A stretch of DNA of 64,000 nt from Allosphingosinicella sp042666435 (GCF_042666435.1 NZ_JBHTDC010000001.1:1840405-1904404), one strand, 5' to 3'; positions 40,992 to 50,186 are shown, counted from the stretch's first letter. A program made the numbers and translations. The notes: generated by a model not told the origin, from the letters alone.

Positions 40992-42274
40992 GGTCGTCCT
41001 TCCTCAATGGAAAGGACGTCTCCGTCAACGTCGATCTCGCGGTTCTTCGCCGCCTCCACTTCTTCATGGCGGCGGTGCTGCGGCGCCAGGCGGAGCAGGA
41101 CGTAGCCGGCGAGCGCCGAGACGATCGAGCCGAGCAGGACGCCGATCTTGGCTTCCTCGACCAGCAACGGGTCGCCCGGGAAGGCGAGCGCGCCGATGAA
41201 CAGGCTCATCGTGAAGCCGATCCCGCACAGCAGGGATACGCCGTAGATCTGGAGCCACGTCGCGCCTCTCAGCCGTGTCGCGAAGCCAAATCTCACCGAC
41301 AGCCAGACCGCGCCGAATATGCCGATCTGCTTGCCGATGAAGAGACCGGCGGCGATGCCGAGCGGGAGCGGCGCGAATATCTGTTCGAGCCCCATTCCCG
41401 CCAGCGAAACGCCGGCATTGGCGAAGCCGAACAGGGGCACGATGAAAAAGGCCACCAAAGGCGTGATCGCATGCTCCAGCCGATGGAGCGGCGAATGGGC
41501 GGCGTCGGGCGCGCCTGGCGTCTTGACGATCGGGATCATCGCCGCCGCGAGGACGCCGGCGATGGTCGCGTGGACGCCGGACAGCAGCACCGCATACCAG
41601 AGCGCGAGCGCGAGCAGCATGTAGATCCACAGCCGGGTGACGCCGCTCTTGCCCAGGATGTACATGACGAGGAGGATGGCGGCGGCGACGCCGAGCGCGA
41701 GTGTGTTGATCGAGGCGGTATAGGCGACGGCGATGATCGCCACCGCGCCCATGTCGTCGACGATGGCGACGGTCGTCAGGAACAGCTTGAGCGAAGTCGG
41801 CGCTCGCTTGCCGAGCAAAGCCAGCACCCCGATGGCGAAGGCGATGTCGGTCGCGGCCGGAATGGCCCAGCCGCCGGCCAGCCCCGCCGTGCCCGACGTC
41901 AGCGCGAGGTAGATGGCGGCCGGCACGATCATGCCCGAGGCGGCGGCGACGAAGGGCAGGCGGCGCTGGCTCCAGCTGGCCAGGCGGCCGTCGACGAACT
42001 CGCGCTTGATCTCCAGCCCGACGAACAGGAAGAAAAGCGCCATCAGCCCGTCGTTGATCCACAGATGGACGGTCATCGGGCCGAGCTTCGGCGTAAGCAC
42101 CGGCCCGATCGGATCGTGAAGCGCGTGATGGTAGAGGTCGTAGAGCGGAGAGTTGGCGACGATCATCGCCAGAAGGGCCGCGCCCATCAGCAGCAGTCCC
42201 CCGGCGGCCTCGCTGGAGAGGAACGCGCGCAGCGCCGATGACGGGCGCGCCGATCCGCTTTCACTGTCCATCAT
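40988..42274 (-). CDS. nhaA: Na+/H+ antiporter NhaA
   Basis: 428-residue inner-membrane antiporter extruding sodium in exchange for protons. About 12 hydrophobic helices. Family landmarks: LWINDGLMALFFLFVGLEIKREF, the two adjacent catalytic aspartates in PAATDIAFAIGVLALLG / VAIVDDMGAVAIIAV, and FGFANAGVSL. It carries a longer hydrophilic C-terminal tail (HEEVEAAKNREIDVDGD). Its ATG at 42274 overlaps the stop of a 51-residue upstream gene; 42271 is an alternative ATG. Confidence 0.95.
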   Translation of the reverse strand: MMDSESGSARPSSALRAFLSSEAAGGLLLMGAALLAMIVANSPLYDLYHHALHDPIGPVLTPKLGPMTVHLWINDGLMALFFLFVGLEIKREFVDGRLASWSQRRLPFVAAASGMIVPAAIYLALTSGTAGLAGGWAIPAATDIAFAIGVLALLGKRAPTSLKLFLTTVAIVDDMGAVAIIAVAYTASINTLALGVAAAILLVMYILGKSGVTRLWIYMLLALALWYAVLLSGVHATIAGVLAAAMIPIVKTPGAPDAAHSPLHRLEHAITPLVAFFIVPLFGFANAGVSLAGMGLEQIFAPLPLGIAAGLFIGKQIGIFGAVWLSVRFGFATRLRGATWLQIYGVSLLCGIGFTMSLFIGALAFPGDPLLVEEAKIGVLLGSIVSALAGYVLLRLAPQHRRHEEVEAAKNREIDVDGDVLSIEEGRP

Positions 42275-42426
42275 GTCTCCTTCGGGATCGGCTGCATCCT
42301 GACCGCTGGAGAGCGGTTCATGAACGTCTTAGCCTTGCTCGGCCCGATGTTGCAAAGGACGGCGATCAGCGAGACCGATCCGGCGACGGCCGAGTAGAAA
42401 AGAGCCGTCTTTCTCGGGGCTTGCAT
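42271..42426 (-). CDS. 51-residue single-span membrane peptide upstream of nhaA
   Basis: Small gene on the minus strand with GGAGGCG seven bases before its ATG at 42426. The peptide MQAPRKTALFYSAVAGSV.. has one hydrophobic segment (residues about 8-25), a following GPSKAKTFM part and a basic tail. Its stop overlaps the nhaA ATG (ATGA), strongly suggesting translational coupling. An upstream in-frame start at 42474 would overlap the promoter region of the divergent glycosyltransferase. No family recognised. Confidence 0.62.
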   Translation of the reverse strand: MQAPRKTALFYSAVAGSVSLIAVLCNIGPSKAKTFMNRSPAVRMQPIPKET

Positions 42427-42477
42427 AACTCGCCTCCATAATGGATCATTCCGGGTCCGAATCGGGGGATCCATGGC

Positions 42478-43866
42478 GTGGGCGAGGATCTGCTTTTCGC
42501 GGGGCTCGGCCTTGTCATGCGGGAGGCTGCTCTGTTCGCGGGAACCGGCTTCCTGCTGCTCGGGACCAGCGACCTGCTCGTCGATTTCATCTGGATCGCG
42601 CGGACTCTAAGGCGGCGCTTCACCATCTATCGCCGCTTCGAACGCGCCAGCGCCGCCACGCTGAAGCCGACGGACAGGCCCGGGCGCCTCGCCCTCTTCG
42701 TGCCGGCGTGGAAAGAGAGCGGCGTGATCGGCGAGATGCTGCGCAGCGCGCTCGCGACTTTTCGTCACGACGATTACCGGATCTACGTGGGAGCCTATCC
42801 CAACGACCCCGCGACGATCGACGCGGTGCGGCGCGTGACGGACGCACGTGTGCGGCTGGTGATCGGGCCGAAGCCGGGGCCGACGACCAAGGCGGACTGC
42901 CTCAACCGGATATGGGAAGCGATGCTGGGCGACGAGGCAACGGAGGCCAAGCCGGTCAAGGCTATCGTCCTCCACGACGCCGAAGATGTGGTCCACTCCG
43001 CCGAGCTTATCCTGTTCGACAGCCTCATCGATCGCTTCGCTTTGGTTCAGCTGCCCGTCCTTCCGCTGATCGACCCCGGCTCCCGGTGGATCGCCGGCCA
43101 TTACGCCGATGAGTTCGCGGAATCCCACGCCAAGGAGATGGTCGTCCGGGAGGCGCTCGGCGCGGGTCTTCCATCGGCGGGCGTCGGCTGCGCGTTCGCG
43201 CGCGACGCCCTGGCCGAGATCGCCGCCGCCGGCGGAGGCGCGCCGTTCGACGCCGACAGCCTGACCGAGGATTATGAGTTGGGCCTTCGGCTGCGCGCGA
43301 TGGGTCGCCGCGCGGCGTTCGTCCGCTTGCCAGGCGAGCGCGGCCGGCCGGTGGTCATGACGCGGGAATATTTCCCCTGCACGATCAAGGCCGCGGTCAG
43401 CCAGAAGGCCCGCTGGATGACCGGCATCGCCTTGTCCGGCTGGGACAGGCTGGGCTGGACCGGGGGTGTCGCCGAACGATGGATGCGGCTGCGTGACCGG
43501 CAGTCTGTGCTGGCGGCCTTGTTCCTGTTCGCGGCCTATGTCGCCTTGCTGCTCTGGGCGGTGCTGAGCCTGCGCCACATCTTCTTCGGCGCGCCGCCCG
43601 AGCCGGTCGCGCCGGCGCTCGCCGCCCTGCTGGCCGCCAATTTCGTGCTGCTGGGCTGGCGCGTGGCGATGCGCTTCGGCTTCGTCACCCACTTTTATGG
43701 CTGGCGCGAAGGGCTGCGGTCGATCCCGCGGGTCGTGATCGGCAACATCATCGCGATGCTAGCCGCGCGGCGGGCCGTCATGCGCTATCTCGGTACGAGG
43801 CGTTCCGGCCGCGTCGATTGGGACAAGACCGTCCATTTCTTTCCGGCAGCTCTCCCGGCCGAATGA
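42478..43866 (+). CDS. NfrB-like membrane glycosyltransferase (GT2)
   Basis: 462-residue inner-membrane glycosyltransferase resembling the N-terminal part of NfrB (N4 phage adsorption protein B). An N-terminal helix is followed by a GT2 domain with FVPAWKESGVI, a metal motif HDAEDVVH (about 166-170), SLTEDYELG (TED, about 263-265) and QKARWMTG (Q-x-x-R-W, about 309). Three C-terminal membrane helices end the protein. The MshEN/cyclic-di-GMP-binding tail of full-length NfrB is absent. Start is GTG at 42478. It overlaps the next gene (ATGA) and probably makes a surface polysaccharide with it. Confidence 0.87.
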   Translation: MGEDLLFAGLGLVMREAALFAGTGFLLLGTSDLLVDFIWIARTLRRRFTIYRRFERASAATLKPTDRPGRLALFVPAWKESGVIGEMLRSALATFRHDDYRIYVGAYPNDPATIDAVRRVTDARVRLVIGPKPGPTTKADCLNRIWEAMLGDEATEAKPVKAIVLHDAEDVVHSAELILFDSLIDRFALVQLPVLPLIDPGSRWIAGHYADEFAESHAKEMVVREALGAGLPSAGVGCAFARDALAEIAAAGGGAPFDADSLTEDYELGLRLRAMGRRAAFVRLPGERGRPVVMTREYFPCTIKAAVSQKARWMTGIALSGWDRLGWTGGVAERWMRLRDRQSVLAALFLFAAYVALLLWAVLSLRHIFFGAPPEPVAPALAALLAANFVLLGWRVAMRFGFVTHFYGWREGLRSIPRVVIGNIIAMLAARRAVMRYLGTRRSGRVDWDKTVHFFPAALPAE

Positions 43867-44897
43867 AAGGGCCGCCGCCGCCGCTCAGGTTTCTGGTCCT
43901 GACAATGTGCGGCTGGGCCTGTGTTCGAGCGGCTTTGACAATGCCCGCCTGGTGGGCGGAAGGCGCCGCCGGGCCGCGGGAGATTGCTCCGGAGGGAAGG
44001 CAGATCGCCCCGGTCACGCCGGGCGCGATCCGACCTTGGCCGGTTCGAGACCGGTCGGCTCAAAGAATGTCGGTTCCCCGCCGTCTTCAATCCTCTCACC
44101 CGTTCGACCATCCGGATCATGGGACGCCCTGGGGTCCGATCGCCGCGCCGTCGAACAGGTTCGTCGGATGGGAGGCCGTTCCGCCGCCCCAATCTTCATC
44201 GCTTCCCGTCCGGGCGCAGCTCGCCCCGGCACCCGCGGCTCTTGCAGCGCCGCCGCCGCGCGCGGGCCGCTGGTCCGCTTCGGCCTGGCTGTTCGTGCGG
44301 CGCGATGGGGCGTCCGGCCTCGCCTCCGCTGGCACGCTCGGCGGGAGCCAGGCGGGGGGCCGGATATTCTATCGGCTGAACGACGATCCCGATCGGGCCT
44401 TGGCCTTGACCGGTCGGGTCTATGCGCCGCTGGAGGGCGATGGCGCGGAGGCGGCGCTGGGTGTCGAATGGAAGCCGGCGGCGGCGCTCCCGGTGCGGCT
44501 TCTCGCCGAGCGGCGCCAGGCCATCGGAAGCGAGGGTCGATCCGCCTTTGCGCTGCTGGCTTATGGCGGCGTCTCCGACCGGCCCTTGGTCGGGCCGGTG
44601 CGGCTCGACGCCTATGTTCAGGCGGGCGTGGTCGGCCTGCGATCGCGCGATCTGTTCGCCGACGGCGCCGCGCACCTCAAGGTGCGGGTCGATTCCGATG
44701 GCGATCTCGAAGCCGGTGGCGGCATCTGGGGCGCGGCGCAGCCCGGGTTGTCGCGGCTCGATGTGGGGCCTCGGATATCGCTGCGCCTCCCGGCCCGGAA
44801 CGCGAACTTGCGCCTCGCCGCCGAATGGCGCGTGCGCATCGCCGGCGAAGCCGCGCCCGCCTCGGGGCCGGCGCTCGTCCTGGCCACCGATTTTTGA
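43863..44897 (+). CDS. NfrA C-terminal-domain-like outer-membrane protein
   Basis: 344-residue protein. N-terminal hydrophobic segment (LRFLVLTMCGWACVRAALTM) acts as a signal. A Pro/Ala/Arg-rich linker covers about residues 30-145. The C-terminal half shows GGSQAGGRIFYRLN, the ALTGRVYAPLEGDGAEAALGVEWKP block and LPVRLLAERRQAIGSEGRSAF, typical of the bacteriophage N4 adsorption protein A C-terminal (barrel) domain. The TPR repeats of full NfrA are missing. Coupled to the NfrB-like gene, so it probably forms the export channel for that enzyme's product. Confidence 0.75.
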   Translation: MKGPPPPLRFLVLTMCGWACVRAALTMPAWWAEGAAGPREIAPEGRQIAPVTPGAIRPWPVRDRSAQRMSVPRRLQSSHPFDHPDHGTPWGPIAAPSNRFVGWEAVPPPQSSSLPVRAQLAPAPAALAAPPPRAGRWSASAWLFVRRDGASGLASAGTLGGSQAGGRIFYRLNDDPDRALALTGRVYAPLEGDGAEAALGVEWKPAAALPVRLLAERRQAIGSEGRSAFALLAYGGVSDRPLVGPVRLDAYVQAGVVGLRSRDLFADGAAHLKVRVDSDGDLEAGGGIWGAAQPGLSRLDVGPRISLRLPARNANLRLAAEWRVRIAGEAAPASGPALVLATDF

Positions 44898-44957
44898 GGA
44901 AGACGGCGGCTTGCGGCCTTCCGCCCCCGAAGTTTAGCGGCTAGCTTCGCGCCGCCC

Positions 44958-45869
44958 ATGGATATCTATCTGCCCATCGCCGGAATGTCGGTCAATGCGC
45001 TGGTGATCGTCGGACTCGGCGGCATCGTCGGGTTGCTGACCGGCATGCTCGGCGTCGGCGGCGGGTTCCTGACGACGCCTATTCTCATTTTCTACGGCAT
45101 CCCGCCGGCGGTCGCCGTCGCGTCGGCCAATACCCAGATTACCGGCACGAGCGTCTCGGGAATGCTCGCCCACCGCCGCCGCAAGGGGGTCGATTACCGC
45201 ATGGGAGGCGTGCTCGTCGCCGGCGGCATCCTGGGCGCGCTGGCCGGCGGCGTGCTCTTCCGCCTGCTCCAGGACAGCGGCCAGATCGATACCGTCATCG
45301 CCATCCTGTACGTGGTTTTGCTCGGCAGCATTGGCCTGCTGATGGCCAAGGAGGCCGCGACCGCGCTCGACATTATCAAGCCGCGCGCCAGGAAGGCGCC
45401 GGCGCGACGCCACAATCCGCTCATCGCCGCGCTACCGATGCGCTGGCGCTTCTATCGGTCCGGCCTCTACATCTCGCCGCTGGCGCCGCTCGTCCTGGGC
45501 TTTTTCGCGGGGGCGCTGACGGCGCTGCTCGGCGTCGGCGGCGGTTTCATCGTCGTGCCGGCGATGATCTACCTGCTGGGCATGTCGACGACGGTGGTCG
45601 TCGGAACGTCGCTGATGCAGATCTTGTTCGTCACCGCCGCGACGACCCTGGTGCACGCGACCACGACCAAGTCGGTCGATATCGTCCTGGCGGTCCTGCT
45701 GCTCCTCGGAAGCGTGGTCGGCGCGCAGGTCGGCGCGCGATTTTCGCAGAAGGTGAAGCCGGAGCTGCTCCGCATGTTCCTGGCGATCATGGTGCTCGCC
45801 GTCGCCTTCCGCATGGCGCTGGGCCTCGGCTGGCGGCCGCAGGAAATCTATACGGTGCAGCTGCTTTGA
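44958..45869 (+). CDS. TauE/SafE family sulfite/anion exporter
   Basis: 303-residue inner-membrane protein with about eight helices and the internal duplication of the family. The two GxGGGF-type repeats are LLTGMLGVGGGFLTTPIL (about residue 26) and LTALLGVGGGFIVVPAM (about residue 190). A cytoplasmic basic loop RKAPARRHN separates the halves. Such proteins export sulfite or other sulfur/organic anions. It is coupled to a TIGR02186 gene, an association often seen in Alphaproteobacteria. Confidence 0.92.
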   Translation: MDIYLPIAGMSVNALVIVGLGGIVGLLTGMLGVGGGFLTTPILIFYGIPPAVAVASANTQITGTSVSGMLAHRRRKGVDYRMGGVLVAGGILGALAGGVLFRLLQDSGQIDTVIAILYVVLLGSIGLLMAKEAATALDIIKPRARKAPARRHNPLIAALPMRWRFYRSGLYISPLAPLVLGFFAGALTALLGVGGGFIVVPAMIYLLGMSTTVVVGTSLMQILFVTAATTLVHATTTKSVDIVLAVLLLLGSVVGAQVGARFSQKVKPELLRMFLAIMVLAVAFRMALGLGWRPQEIYTVQLL

Positions 45870-45871
45870 GG

Positions 45872-46627
45872 ATGTTGCGCGCGCTCGCTTTGCTCATGGC
45901 GCTGCCGCTTGCGCTCGGCGCCACCGAGCCTGTTCTCGTGCCCGACGTATCGCAGCGCGAAATCCAGATACAATATTCCTTCAGCGGCGCCGAGCTGCTG
46001 CTGTTTGGCGCGATCATCTATCCCGGCGGCGTCGTGCCCGAGGATCCGGCCGACATCGCGGTCGTGGTCAAGGGACCGCTGCAGCCGATCATCGTCCGCG
46101 AGAAGCAGAAGGTGGCCGGCATCTGGATGAACGTGGAGAATGAGCGCTTCCGCTCCGCTCCTTCCTTCTACGCGGTCGCTTCGTCCAGTCCGTTGTCGGA
46201 GCTCGTCGACGAACGCACGGCGGCCATTTATGAACTGGGCCTCGAGAACCTCCAGCTTTCCCCGGGCGCGGGCGCGACGCCCGCGGAGCAGCAGCGTTTC
46301 GAGCGCGGCCTCATCGATCTGATGCGCCGGCAGCAACTCTATCTGGAGAAGCCGGACGGCGTCGAGATTACCGGCGGCGTGCTGTATCGCGCGCGGCTCA
46401 CCATCCCCGCGCGGGTGCCGGTCGGCGATTATACCGCTGAAACCTTTCTTATCCAGGACGGCCGGGTCATCGCCGCCGCGGTGCGCGAGATCAGGATCGA
46501 GAAGCTCGGCTTCGAACGCTTCGTCGCGGAGGCGGCGGACGACTGGTCCTTCACCTACGGCCTCGTCGCGGTTCTGGTCTCGCTGTTCCTCGGATGGAGC
46601 GCCAGCGCGCTGTTCCGGCGCGCCTGA
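45872..46627 (+). CDS. TIGR02186 family membrane-anchored protein
   Basis: 251-residue protein. Signal peptide (ALALLMALPLALGA), then a periplasmic domain with IQIQYSFSGAELLLFGAI and VVVKGPLQPIIVREKQKVAGIWMN blocks that define the TIGR02186 family. One C-terminal transmembrane helix (FTYGLVAVLVSLFLGWSASALF) follows. ATG at 45872; a TTG at 45866 overlapping the TauE stop is an alternative. It is thought to work with the neighbouring TauE/SafE exporter. Confidence 0.9.
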   Translation: MLRALALLMALPLALGATEPVLVPDVSQREIQIQYSFSGAELLLFGAIIYPGGVVPEDPADIAVVVKGPLQPIIVREKQKVAGIWMNVENERFRSAPSFYAVASSSPLSELVDERTAAIYELGLENLQLSPGAGATPAEQQRFERGLIDLMRRQQLYLEKPDGVEITGGVLYRARLTIPARVPVGDYTAETFLIQDGRVIAAAVREIRIEKLGFERFVAEAADDWSFTYGLVAVLVSLFLGWSASALFRRA

Positions 46628-46722
46628 ACCGCCGCCTGTTCGCGCAAGGAAGTTATTTACCCTTGTCGGCTAGAGGGTTGTCGGACGATCAAGCGCGCCA
46701 ACAGGAAAGTCCGCCCTGACGC

Positions 46723-48414
46723 ATGACTGATATGATGAACTTCCATAGCGTCCCGCAGGGCGATCAACCGGACGAGCGGGCGCCCGCCGTCCAGCCGATC
46801 CCCACCTTTTCAACCCGGCACGAGCCGATCGGCACGGTCTTCGACGTGTCCGGCGGCGGCGCCCGCATCCAGATGAGCGGCCGGCGCCTGAGGGAGCTGG
46901 CCGGCGAAGCCGATCCAAGCGTCGCCATGTCGGGGCAGGTGGGCAGCCAGGTGAAGCTCGAATCCGGTGGCCATTGGCTGCTGGCCAACGTCCGTCACCT
47001 GCGCGTGACCGATGCCGAGGGCGACATGGTCGCCGCCGAGATCGATTTCCTCGGCGAGGGAGACGAGGACGAGCAAGCGGGCCGGCTGATCAATTTCAAG
47101 CGCGGCATCACCAGCTACCCGATTCCGGGCAACCGCGTCTTCCCGGTGACGGCGACGGATCTCAAGCAGATGTTCGCCGCCGACGAGCGGCCCCATATCG
47201 AGATCGGGACCGTCTATCCCACCCGCGACGTCCGCGCCGCCCTCTATATCGACGCCTTGCTCGGCAAGCATTTCGCGTTGCTGGGCTCGACCGGCACCGG
47301 CAAGTCGACCTCGGCCGCCCTCATCATGCATCGCATCTGCGACATGGCCCCCGAAGGCCATATCGTCATGATCGATCCGCACGGCGAATATTCGGCGGCG
47401 TTCAAGGGCAATGGCGAGCTGTTCAACGTCGACAACCTCGCCATGCCCTATTGGCTGATGAATTTCGAGGAGCATTGCGAGGTCTTCATCACCTCGAGCG
47501 GCGCCGACCGGCAGCAGGACAGCGACATCCTCGCCAAATGCCTGCTCCACGCGCGCAGCAAGAACCGGGCGGCTGAAGGGCTGACCAAGCTCACCGTCGA
47601 TTCGCCGATACCCTATACCCTGTCCGATCTCACCAATGCGATCACCCACGAAATGGGCTTGCTCAACAAGGCGACGGACACCGCGCCGTTCATGCGGCTC
47701 AAGACCAAGATCGACGAGCTCAAGGCCGATTCGCGGTACAGCTTCATGTTCTCGGGGATGCTCGTCGCCGACAGCATGGCGGGCTTCATCAGCAAGATTT
47801 TCCGCCTGCCGGCCAAGGGCAAGCCGATCTCGATCGTCGACGTGTCCGGGGTTCCCTCGGACATCACGTCGGTCGTGGTCGCGGTGCTTTCGCGTCTCGT
47901 CTTCGACTATGCGATCTGGTCCCGGAACGAGCTGCAGCGGCCCATCCTCCTCATCTGCGAGGAGGCGCATCGCTACGTTCCCGCCGACAAGACGTCGAAC
48001 GGCCAGGCCGCCCGCAAGATTCTCGAGCGGATCGCCAAGGAAGGCCGCAAATATGGCGTGTCGCTGGGGCTCATCACCCAGCGTCCCTCCGATCTCGCCG
48101 AAGGCGTGCTCTCGCAATGCGGCACCATCGTCTGCATGCGCCTCAACAATGATCGCGACCAGGCGTTCGTGAAGAGCGCGATGCCGGAAGGCGCGCGCGG
48201 CTTCCTCGACGTCATCCCCGCGCTCCGCAACCGCGAATGCATCGTCTGCGGCGAGGGCGTTTCCATTCCGATCCGCGTCGCCTTCGACGATCTCGAGCGC
48301 GACCGCCGGCCGGCCTCGTCCGACCCGGCTTTTTCGGAGCTGTGGAAGCAGACCGGCGAGGAAGAAGCGATGGTCGCCCGCGTCGTCAAGCGCTGGCGCG
48401 CCCAGGGCCGCTGA
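46723..48414 (+). CDS. HerA-type ATPase (DUF87 domain)
   Basis: 563-residue P-loop ATPase. An N-terminal beta-barrel-like domain (about 1-150) precedes Walker A GSTGTGKST, Walker B region HIVMIDPHGEYS and later ILLICEEAHRYVP with the catalytic acidic pair. A C-terminal arginine-containing ITQRPSDLAEGVLSQCGTIVCMRL is typical of HerA/FtsK-like helicases. HerA proteins usually act with a NurA nuclease, but none is encoded nearby. Cytoplasmic; role in DNA processing or translocation inferred. Confidence 0.87.
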   Translation: MTDMMNFHSVPQGDQPDERAPAVQPIPTFSTRHEPIGTVFDVSGGGARIQMSGRRLRELAGEADPSVAMSGQVGSQVKLESGGHWLLANVRHLRVTDAEGDMVAAEIDFLGEGDEDEQAGRLINFKRGITSYPIPGNRVFPVTATDLKQMFAADERPHIEIGTVYPTRDVRAALYIDALLGKHFALLGSTGTGKSTSAALIMHRICDMAPEGHIVMIDPHGEYSAAFKGNGELFNVDNLAMPYWLMNFEEHCEVFITSSGADRQQDSDILAKCLLHARSKNRAAEGLTKLTVDSPIPYTLSDLTNAITHEMGLLNKATDTAPFMRLKTKIDELKADSRYSFMFSGMLVADSMAGFISKIFRLPAKGKPISIVDVSGVPSDITSVVVAVLSRLVFDYAIWSRNELQRPILLICEEAHRYVPADKTSNGQAARKILERIAKEGRKYGVSLGLITQRPSDLAEGVLSQCGTIVCMRLNNDRDQAFVKSAMPEGARGFLDVIPALRNRECIVCGEGVSIPIRVAFDDLERDRRPASSDPAFSELWKQTGEEEAMVARVVKRWRAQGR

Positions 48415-48428
48415 ACCGGCTAACACAT

Positions 48429-48513
48429 CGTCATTGCGAGCGGAGCGAAGCAATCCAGAGGGGCGCAGGCTCAGACTGGATTGCTTCGTCGCTCGCGCTC
48501 CTCGCAATGACGA
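48429..48513. repeat. Inverted repeat CGTCATTGCGAGCG-type
   Basis: The left arm 48429-48459 and right arm 48476-48513 pair: outer TCGTCATTGCGAG/CTCGCAATGACGA, then GCGAAGCAATCCAG/CTGGATTGCTTCG. A small bulge is present on the right arm. This is a widespread alphaproteobacterial dispersed palindrome, here between the HerA-type gene and the convergent M23 peptidase. The rest of 48415-48608 shows no gene. Confidence 0.88.
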
Positions 48514-48608
48514 TTCGACGCAATCCCATCCTGCTCTAAGCCCACATCCCGCCAAACAGCGAAGGACGGCGCCTGGTGGCGACGTCCTTCAATCCGTGGC
48601 TTCCGGTG

Positions 48609-50186
48609 TCAGGGGCCGGCAGCGGCCTTGTTCGCCTGGGCCTCGGCGGATTGAACCGCCTCGGGCGCCCGGGTGCCGCCGACGGGCACGCCGAGCAGGC
48701 TGCGCAGCCGGCCGCGGAAATTGGCGAGGTCGCGGCCGCTGAGCTGGGCTCTGGTCGTGAACTTCACCGACGCCGGATTGATCGCGACGCCGTTGCGGTA
48801 GAGCTCGTAATGGAGGTGCGGCCCGGTCGAGAGGCCGGTCGATCCGACATAGCCGATCACCTGGCCCTGCTTGACACGGGAGCCGACCGACGCGGCGATC
48901 CGGCTCATGTGGGAATAAGAGGTCATCAGTCCGCCGTCATGCTTGATGCGGACCTGCTTGCCGTAGCCGCCCGCGCGTCCGGCGGCGGTCACGCGGCCAT
49001 CGGTGGCGGCGACGATCGGGGTGCCGTGGCCGGCGCGGAAGTCCATGCCCTTGTGCATTCGGGTGTAGCCGAGGATCGGATGGCGCCGCTTGCCGAAATT
49101 GGACGTGACCCTGCCCGGGACCGGGCGCTGGAGCGCGCCGCTGGTCTTGCCGACGCCCGACGCCTCGAACCATTGTGCGCGGCCGCCCTGGTCCCATTGC
49201 ATCAATTGCAGGTCCTTGCCGCGCGAACGGTCGAGGCCGGCATAAAGGAGCTGGCCGGTCTCGGTCTCGCCGGTGGCGGCGCGGCGATGCTCGATGATGA
49301 TGTCGAATTCGTCGTCGGCGCCGATGCTGCCGATGCTGATCTGGCCGGCGATGGCGCGGATATAGGATTCGATCGCCTTGCCGGGCGCGCCGGCGGCCCG
49401 GGCGGCACGGTAGAGGCTCGATCCGACGCGTCCCTGGATGCGGAGCGGCGTGTCGTCGACCGCGATCGGGATGCGGGTGAGGGCCAGCTGGCCGTCCACC
49501 CTTTCAATGGCGATCTTGAGATCGAAGCGGGCGCGGAAGGCGAGGGCGTCGAGCGGCCGGGCGACGATCCTGTTGGGCCGGCGGCCGAGCGTGACGTCGA
49601 CGACAGTGCCGGGCTTGACCTCGTCGAGCGGGATGATTTTGGCGACCATCTCGGCGACTTCGTCCGCTTCCGCTCCGGCGACGCCGGCGCGTTCCAGCAC
49701 GCGGGCGAAGCTGTCGCCGCGGCCCAATGTGGCGACAAGGTCGATGCGCGGGCGCTCGGGCGTGTCGGTCAGCGGCTCGACGGCGTCGGTCGGCGCCATC
49801 CGGCGGCCGGTGTCGGCGCCGAGCGCGAGCGGCGCGATCGCCAGGGTCCGCGCTTCCTCCCACTGGGCGTCGGGCAGCGCCGCCGGCGAATATCCGGGCA
49901 GCGGCTCGATGGCGGGCGCGAAGGACCAGGCGGCGTAGCACAAGGCAAAGCAGGTGGCGAAGCCGCGCAGCCATTCGCCCGAGCCGATCCGGACGCCCAG
50001 ATCTGTGACGAGATCGAGCTCCTCGATGCGGACGCGGACATCCTGGAGGGCGTCGGCGAAACCGGGAACCAGCGGCGGGCGGGCGAGCGCAGGGGCGGTG
50101 CCCAGGACGGCTGTCCCGCCGCCATGCCCGGCTCCAATGTCGCTAAACTGATACAATTCGGACGCCCCCGCGGCTCCGTTAACCAA
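48609..50186 (-). CDS. M23 family metallopeptidase
   Basis: 525-residue peptidoglycan endopeptidase of the LytM/M23 family. N-terminal membrane helix (FATCFALCYAAWSFAPA) around residues 75-90, a LysM-like/OapA-like middle region (TLGRGDSFARVL), and a C-terminal peptidase with HKGMDFRAGHGTPI, the TSYSHMS segment and TGPHLHYELYRNG. These are the HxxxD and HxH zinc motifs, all intact. The start is uncertain: TTG at 50186, or TTG at 50156 giving a shorter N-terminal tail. Likely periplasmic, anchored in the inner membrane. Confidence 0.92.
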   Translation of the reverse strand: MVNGAAGASELYQFSDIGAGHGGGTAVLGTAPALARPPLVPGFADALQDVRVRIEELDLVTDLGVRIGSGEWLRGFATCFALCYAAWSFAPAIEPLPGYSPAALPDAQWEEARTLAIAPLALGADTGRRMAPTDAVEPLTDTPERPRIDLVATLGRGDSFARVLERAGVAGAEADEVAEMVAKIIPLDEVKPGTVVDVTLGRRPNRIVARPLDALAFRARFDLKIAIERVDGQLALTRIPIAVDDTPLRIQGRVGSSLYRAARAAGAPGKAIESYIRAIAGQISIGSIGADDEFDIIIEHRRAATGETETGQLLYAGLDRSRGKDLQLMQWDQGGRAQWFEASGVGKTSGALQRPVPGRVTSNFGKRRHPILGYTRMHKGMDFRAGHGTPIVAATDGRVTAAGRAGGYGKQVRIKHDGGLMTSYSHMSRIAASVGSRVKQGQVIGYVGSTGLSTGPHLHYELYRNGVAINPASVKFTTRAQLSGRDLANFRGRLRSLLGVPVGGTRAPEAVQSAEAQANKAAAGP

